Source: Candidatus Bathycorpusculum fermentans
Lineage (GTDB): Archaea; Thermoproteota; Bathyarchaeia; Bathyarchaeales; Bathycorpusculaceae
Assembly: GCA_009787175.1 (NCBI GenBank)
Contig: WRGM01000115.1
Location: 1 to 9,117, forward strand
Direction: 5' to 3'
DNA length: 9,117 bases
How positions within the stretch are numbered: position 1 is the stretch's first letter; each line of letters opens with the position of its first letter. Positions 6,442 through 9,117 of the stretch are shown in pieces. Below the pieces are notes generated by a model, which saw only the letters and a list, made by a program, of their open reading frames with translations, was not told where the DNA came from and made no database searches. The translations under genes and the position numbers were made by a program.

Positions 6442-6874
6442 TTATTTACGTTTTTTCTTTATAAACACTATAGCAACTGCCACAGCAATAAGCGCAGTTA
6501 AAGTAATGACGGCAAGTCTCAACAGATTATCCGAGTTTAATTGTAATGGATATGAACTATTCTGAGGAAGGCGTGAATTACCCAAATATCCTTGTGGTCT
6601 ACAATAAGCTACTTCTTTTGTATCTCCCCAAACGCCAACTTGGATACCTGCAATGTTGCCTATAGGTTGGTTAAAATAGAAAACTGCTGACCACATAGGA
6701 TAAAGAGTTAAGGCATCTCGCTCCACACTATAACTTTGTACCCGTACCCTGCTCAAGCAGCTCGTTATTAATGGGATTATTATAAAGCTGCCCGGAAATC
6801 ATAGTAAAACTTACATCAGATCGCCCTTTAGATAAATCAGGTTTAATCTCCACTGTAACACCATTATTATTCGT
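6442..6874 (-). pseudogene. Frameshifted C-terminal remnant of a membrane-anchored surface protein
   Basis: Two minus-strand frames appear to be parts of one protein. The upstream part (6874 to the stop at 6730..6728) reads NNNGVTVEIKPDLSKGRSDV, SFTMISGQLYNNPINNELLE and QGTG. The downstream part (open from TTG 6756 to the stop at 6442) reads VERDALTLYPMWSAVFYFNQ, PIGNIAGIQVGVWGDT and so on. It ends in a transmembrane helix (LLRLAVITLTALIAVAVAIV) and a basic KKKRK cytoplasmic tail, a C-terminal anchor typical of archaeal secreted or S-layer-associated proteins. The frames overlap at about 6728-6756, where the shift must lie. A TAG at 6877..6875 closes the upstream frame, and no signal peptide is left. 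The 104-residue ORF alone could be called a small membrane protein, but beta-rich sequence on both sides of the shift favours a decayed gene. Family unknown. Confidence 0.5.
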
Positions 6875-6954
6875 CTATCTTTTCTAAAAAAACTATTTCG
6901 CTAGTTTTGTCCTTTTGTTACCATTTATATAATTATTCACAAATTTTTTCGCCA

Positions 6955-6991
6955 TGTAAGCTTGCAAAGAAAAGACCTATGAGAGCTTACA
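6955..6991. repeat. Short inverted repeat TGTAAGC...GCTTACA
   Basis: TGTAAGC (6955-6961) and its exact complement GCTTACA (6985-6991) are separated by 23 nt. A T6 run follows at about 7006-7011, upstream of the TATA box of the membrane protein gene. It could be a regulator site or the remains of a terminator; with 7-bp arms chance is not excluded. Confidence 0.25.
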
Positions 6992-7022
6992 CTGCTTGCA
7001 TACGCTTTTTTGAGTAACAATA

Positions 7023-7032
7023 CTTATAAAAA
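7023..7032 (+). promoter_or_regulatory. TATA box for the membrane protein - TrpD-like operon
   Basis: CTTATAAAAA is close to the archaeal TATA consensus. Expected transcription start is near 7050, giving a leader of about 30 nt before the TTG start at 7084. It is the best promoter-like sequence in the window and lies in a gene-free stretch. Confidence 0.5.
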
Positions 7033-7083
7033 CGTAGCTGTTTTCTTTATGTTCATATACAAACACAAAAAGCTGGAACGTCT

Positions 7084-7674
7084 TTGAAACCTAATATAAA
7101 AACCCTAACCTCTGCTCTGATGCTCGGAGTTATAGCAGGAGTCATAGCCATCGCTGTTGAGCGAGCAGACCTGCTAATGACAGGCGGAAGCCTACAACTA
7201 TTAGGATACATAAACACCTACACATGGATACTAGTCTCAGCGCTCTTATTTGGTATTTGGGGAGCTATTATAACCACTGAAGTCCAAGCAATGATTGGCT
7301 TAATCACAATAACCAATCCCGAGTTATCCTGGCTTTGGCCGTTTGTAAATCTAATATTTGCCCTATCCGTAGGTATAATATCCACAGGACTAACAAAACT
7401 GCGCCCAAACACAAAAAACAGCACAAAACTCTTACTCATGAGCACCACCTGCGCAATACTTGACATACCCCTGGTATACTTTGTAATGGTCACAGTACTA
7501 AATCTACCCACATTTGTTTACCTCACAGCACTACCTGTATACATTATACTACAGCTCATACCCTCAACACTACTATCATATCTAATCGTTAAAACACTAA
7601 CACGCTCCAAAGCCCTACAAATAACAAAAACAAATAACAACAACTACAATAATAACAACAATACCCTCAAATAA
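7084..7674 (+). CDS. Polytopic membrane protein, possible ECF transporter S component
   Basis: A 196-residue hydrophobic protein with five or six predicted membrane segments: about 8-26, 47-64 (WILVSALLFGIWGAIITTE), 66-77, 84-103, 115-139 and 144-170. The size, the alanine/glycine-rich first helix (SALMLGVIAGVIAIAVERAD) and the G-x-W-G-A motif in the second resemble substrate-binding S components of energy-coupling-factor vitamin transporters, but no diagnostic binding motif was recognised. It starts at TTG 7084, since no ATG or GTG lies in frame between the upstream stop (7027) and there; GGAA at 7075-7078 is a weak ribosome site. An internal ATG at 7120 would cut into the first helix. The C-terminus is an unusual Asn-rich tail (184-193). 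It lies 30 bp upstream of the TrpD-like gene and is probably co-transcribed. No ECF ATPase or T component is in the window. Confidence 0.6.
   Translation: MKPNIKTLTSALMLGVIAGVIAIAVERADLLMTGGSLQLLGYINTYTWILVSALLFGIWGAIITTEVQAMIGLITITNPELSWLWPFVNLIFALSVGIISTGLTKLRPNTKNSTKLLLMSTTCAILDIPLVYFVMVTVLNLPTFVYLTALPVYIILQLIPSTLLSYLIVKTLTRSKALQITKTNNNNYNNNNNTLK
7633..7662 (+). repeat. AAC/AAT triplet run encoding a poly-Asn tail
   Basis: Triplets AAT/AAC are repeated ten times with one TAC inside, giving NNNNYNNNNN at residues 184-193 of the membrane protein. The tract is A/C-rich and runs on into an A/G-rich spacer (7672-7697). Slippage of a simple triplet repeat is the likely origin. Confidence 0.7.
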
Positions 7675-7704
7675 TAAAGAAAAAAAAGAAGAAGACAGAC
7701 TGAA

Positions 7705-8793
7705 ATGGACAAAATCTTCGGCAAACTGATCCATAGAGAGAATCTCACCCAGCAAGAAGCACAAACCGCCGCAGACAAAATTTTTACCGTCCTAACCAAT
7801 AACGAACCAGATAGTCTTGCGCTAACGACAGCGTTTTTTGGAGCTTTAACAATTAAAAAACCCAGTATAGACGAGCTAGTTGGAACAGCTAAAGCTATGG
7901 AGAAAACAAAAACAGTTGACTTCCACTTCAAAATAGACAAACCAATAGTTACAGCAGGTGGAACAGGAGGCGACACATTACATACAATAAACATTACAAC
8001 ACCTGCAATCATAACAGCTGCAGCAGCAGGCGCTTACGCGGTAAAGAGTGGGTCGAAATCTTTTTCTTCAAAAACAGGCTGCATCGATGTAGCTGAAGCC
8101 TTAGGTATTAATACACATTTATCACCAAATAAAGTGGAAAAATGTGTAGAAAAAAATGGTACAGTTATTTGGTCCTCAGAGGATATATACCCGTGGATGT
8201 CCTCACTAATTAAATTGGGTCAAAAACCCTCTACAAAACAATTTTTGCATCTTCTTTACTCATTAAGACTTGTAATTGCAACAGCATTAAACCCCTTCTC
8301 ACTTAAACGACAAGTAAGAGGAGTGAGCAAGCCATTTACAGAGTTAACTACAAAAGTTCTAGGTGCATGTGGTTATGAGCGTGCATTTGTCGTACTTGGC
8401 TATGGCGAAACGGAGAGTATACGAATTGACGAGTTCTCCACTTTGGGTAGAAATGTAGTGTCAGAGTTGAAAACAAATGGTGATATTGAAACTTTTGATG
8501 TCTACCCAGAAGATATTGGTATAAAAACGGGAAAGTCTACAGAAATTATTGCAAGAGAGAGTCACATGGAAAATGCCGAAGTGATAAAGCGGGTTTTGGC
8601 AGGCAAGGATAAAAGTTCACGCCGAGATATTATTCTATTAAATGCCGCAGCAGTACTTGTTTTATCAGACGTATGCCAAGATTTACATGATGGCTTTGAG
8701 CTTGCTAAACAGGCTATTGACGATGGGCATGTATTAACAAAACTTGAGCAACTAAAACATTTTTCAAGAAAAAATGTTAGACATTTTTGTTAA
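7705..8793 (+). CDS. TrpD-family phosphoribosyltransferase, atypical anthranilate site
   Basis: A 362-residue protein of the nucleoside phosphorylase/TrpD fold. The N-terminal helical domain covers about 1-70; the PRPP-binding motif GTGGD is at 86-90, followed by INITTPAIITAAAAGAYAVK as in TrpD. DE at 242-243 matches the metal-binding Asp-Glu pair, and the C-terminal AAAVL region is present. The anthranilate-site loop, usually K-H-G-N-R, reads KSGSK (114-118), and the RTxxNxxGPLxNP stretch is replaced by RLVIATALNP (188-197), although LKRQVRGV after it still aligns. The fold and PRPP chemistry are therefore likely, but the acceptor may not be anthranilate. No other trp gene is nearby; the partner is the membrane protein upstream. 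ATG 7705 is preceded by purine-rich AGAAGAAGACAG. A divergent true TrpD remains possible. Its last five codons overlap the remnant on the opposite strand. Confidence 0.8.
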   Translation: MDKIFGKLIHRENLTQQEAQTAADKIFTVLTNNEPDSLALTTAFFGALTIKKPSIDELVGTAKAMEKTKTVDFHFKIDKPIVTAGGTGGDTLHTINITTPAIITAAAAGAYAVKSGSKSFSSKTGCIDVAEALGINTHLSPNKVEKCVEKNGTVIWSSEDIYPWMSSLIKLGQKPSTKQFLHLLYSLRLVIATALNPFSLKRQVRGVSKPFTELTTKVLGACGYERAFVVLGYGETESIRIDEFSTLGRNVVSELKTNGDIETFDVYPEDIGIKTGKSTEIIARESHMENAEVIKRVLAGKDKSSRRDIILLNAAAVLVLSDVCQDLHDGFELAKQAIDDGHVLTKLEQLKHFSRKNVRHFC

Positions 8794-9016
8794 TCGGTAA
8801 CTTTCTCATGAAAACATTTTTGGGTTTTCGTGGTTCTTCCAGCATCGGCATATCGCCGATGGTGCAGTCTTCCATGAAAGCATCCAGTAGTTATTTGCCG
8901 TTTACGTAACCAGCTTTAGCAAGCAAGCCCAAAGCTTTCTCAAACGGAACCGACAAATCCCGCGGTTTGATCACTTTCCATTTCCGCTTAGGTTTCAAAC
9001 CCTCCTCAAAAAACAC
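8777..9016 (-). pseudogene. Minus-strand remnant interrupted by an in-frame TAA
   Basis: From GTG 9016 the minus strand reads VFFEEGLKPKRKWKVIKPRD, LSVPFEKALGLLAKAGYVNG and K, then TAA (8893..8891). It continues in the same frame LLDAFMEDCTIGDMPMLEEP, RKPKNVFMRKLPINKNV, and stops at 8779..8777, inside the 3' end of the TrpD-like gene. Both halves look like real protein, charged and without low complexity, and share one frame, so a single nonsense change splitting an 80-codon gene is the simplest reading. GGGGTGAG just before the GTG would serve as a ribosome site, so the first 41 codons could still be made. Family not recognised; the size and the VVRGEVFFEEGL opening (if an earlier start existed) recall small antitoxin-like proteins, but this is only an impression. 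Confidence 0.45.
8843..8861. repeat. Perfect 7-bp hairpin downstream of the TrpD-like gene
   Basis: CATCGGC (8843-8849), loop ATATC, GCCGATG (8855-8861). It is about 50 nt past the trpD stop with no T-run after it, and it also codes IGDMPM in the minus-strand remnant. A terminator role is therefore doubtful. Confidence 0.4.
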
Positions 9017-9117
9017 CTCACCCCTAACAACCTAAAATCCCGAAAATGTAACTATGAAATCTCGTTAAAATGGCGGAATAACGAAATTAAAGATTTTTTA
9101 AGCGTTTTTTTAGTGAG
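9017..9117. other. Gene-free right edge
   Basis: A/T-rich sequence upstream of the minus-strand remnant. Stops occur in all frames examined and no RNA gene was recognised. The T7 run at 9105-9111 is not preceded by a clear hairpin. Confidence 0.4.

Noticed and set aside
6893..6955. 20-codon minus-strand ORF beginning MAKKFVNNY
   Set aside because: Too short, no clear ribosome site and no similarity I can name; it could be chance in A/T-rich sequence.
7644..8012. 122-codon minus-strand open frame across the start of the TrpD-like gene
   Set aside because: It lies opposite the GTGGD-coding region and the triplet repeat; hydrophobic runs and a poly-Leu end come from the complement of Asn/Lys codons.
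1..9117. CRISPR array, tRNA or insertion sequence
   Set aside because: No regularly spaced direct repeats, cloverleaf-forming segment, transposase motif or terminal inverted repeats with target duplications were found by eye.

Overview
The window is a low-GC piece of an archaeal chromosome. RadA (not bacterial RecA), a short class III-type PRPP synthetase, a THUMP-containing Trm-G10-type tRNA methylase, A/T-rich TATA-like elements and frequent GTG/TTG starts all point to Archaea. The gene content and the radA-linked protein with a PCNA-binding motif fit the TACK side, perhaps a Bathyarchaeia-like lineage. That placement is an inference from gene style, not from a database search.

Layout, left to right. 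Positions 1-37 hold the start of a minus-strand zinc-ribbon gene that runs off the edge. Positions 109-410 hold a broken minus-strand remnant of a winged-helix C-terminal domain, followed by a G/T-rich gene-free stretch. A TIM-barrel xylose isomerase/endonuclease IV-like gene (721-1503, +) converges on a compact minus-strand operon, prs - Trm-G10 methylase - rnz (4378 down to 1529). That operon supplies PRPP, modifies tRNA G10 and trims tRNA 3' ends. A divergent intergenic region almost free of G on the + strand separates prs from radA. radA (4624-5649, +) is followed 2 bp later by a small helical protein of unknown function that carries a textbook PIP box (5652-6212).

The right third is more accessory in character. 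It has a frameshifted remnant of a membrane-anchored surface protein (6442-6874, -), a promoter at about 7023, a polytopic membrane protein resembling an ECF transporter S component (7084-7674, +), and a TrpD-family phosphoribosyltransferase (7705-8793, +) whose anthranilate-site motifs have drifted. After trpD comes a minus-strand remnant with an in-frame stop codon (8777-9016). No tRNA, rRNA, CRISPR array, insertion sequence or intein was seen.

Themes: (i) a translation/nucleotide housekeeping operon next to a recombination operon; (ii) three decayed genes in the spaces between intact ones; (iii) strong keto/amino strand bias in patches that do not follow gene direction. The most promising undescribed items are the RadA-linked PIP-box protein and the membrane protein plus atypical TrpD pair.
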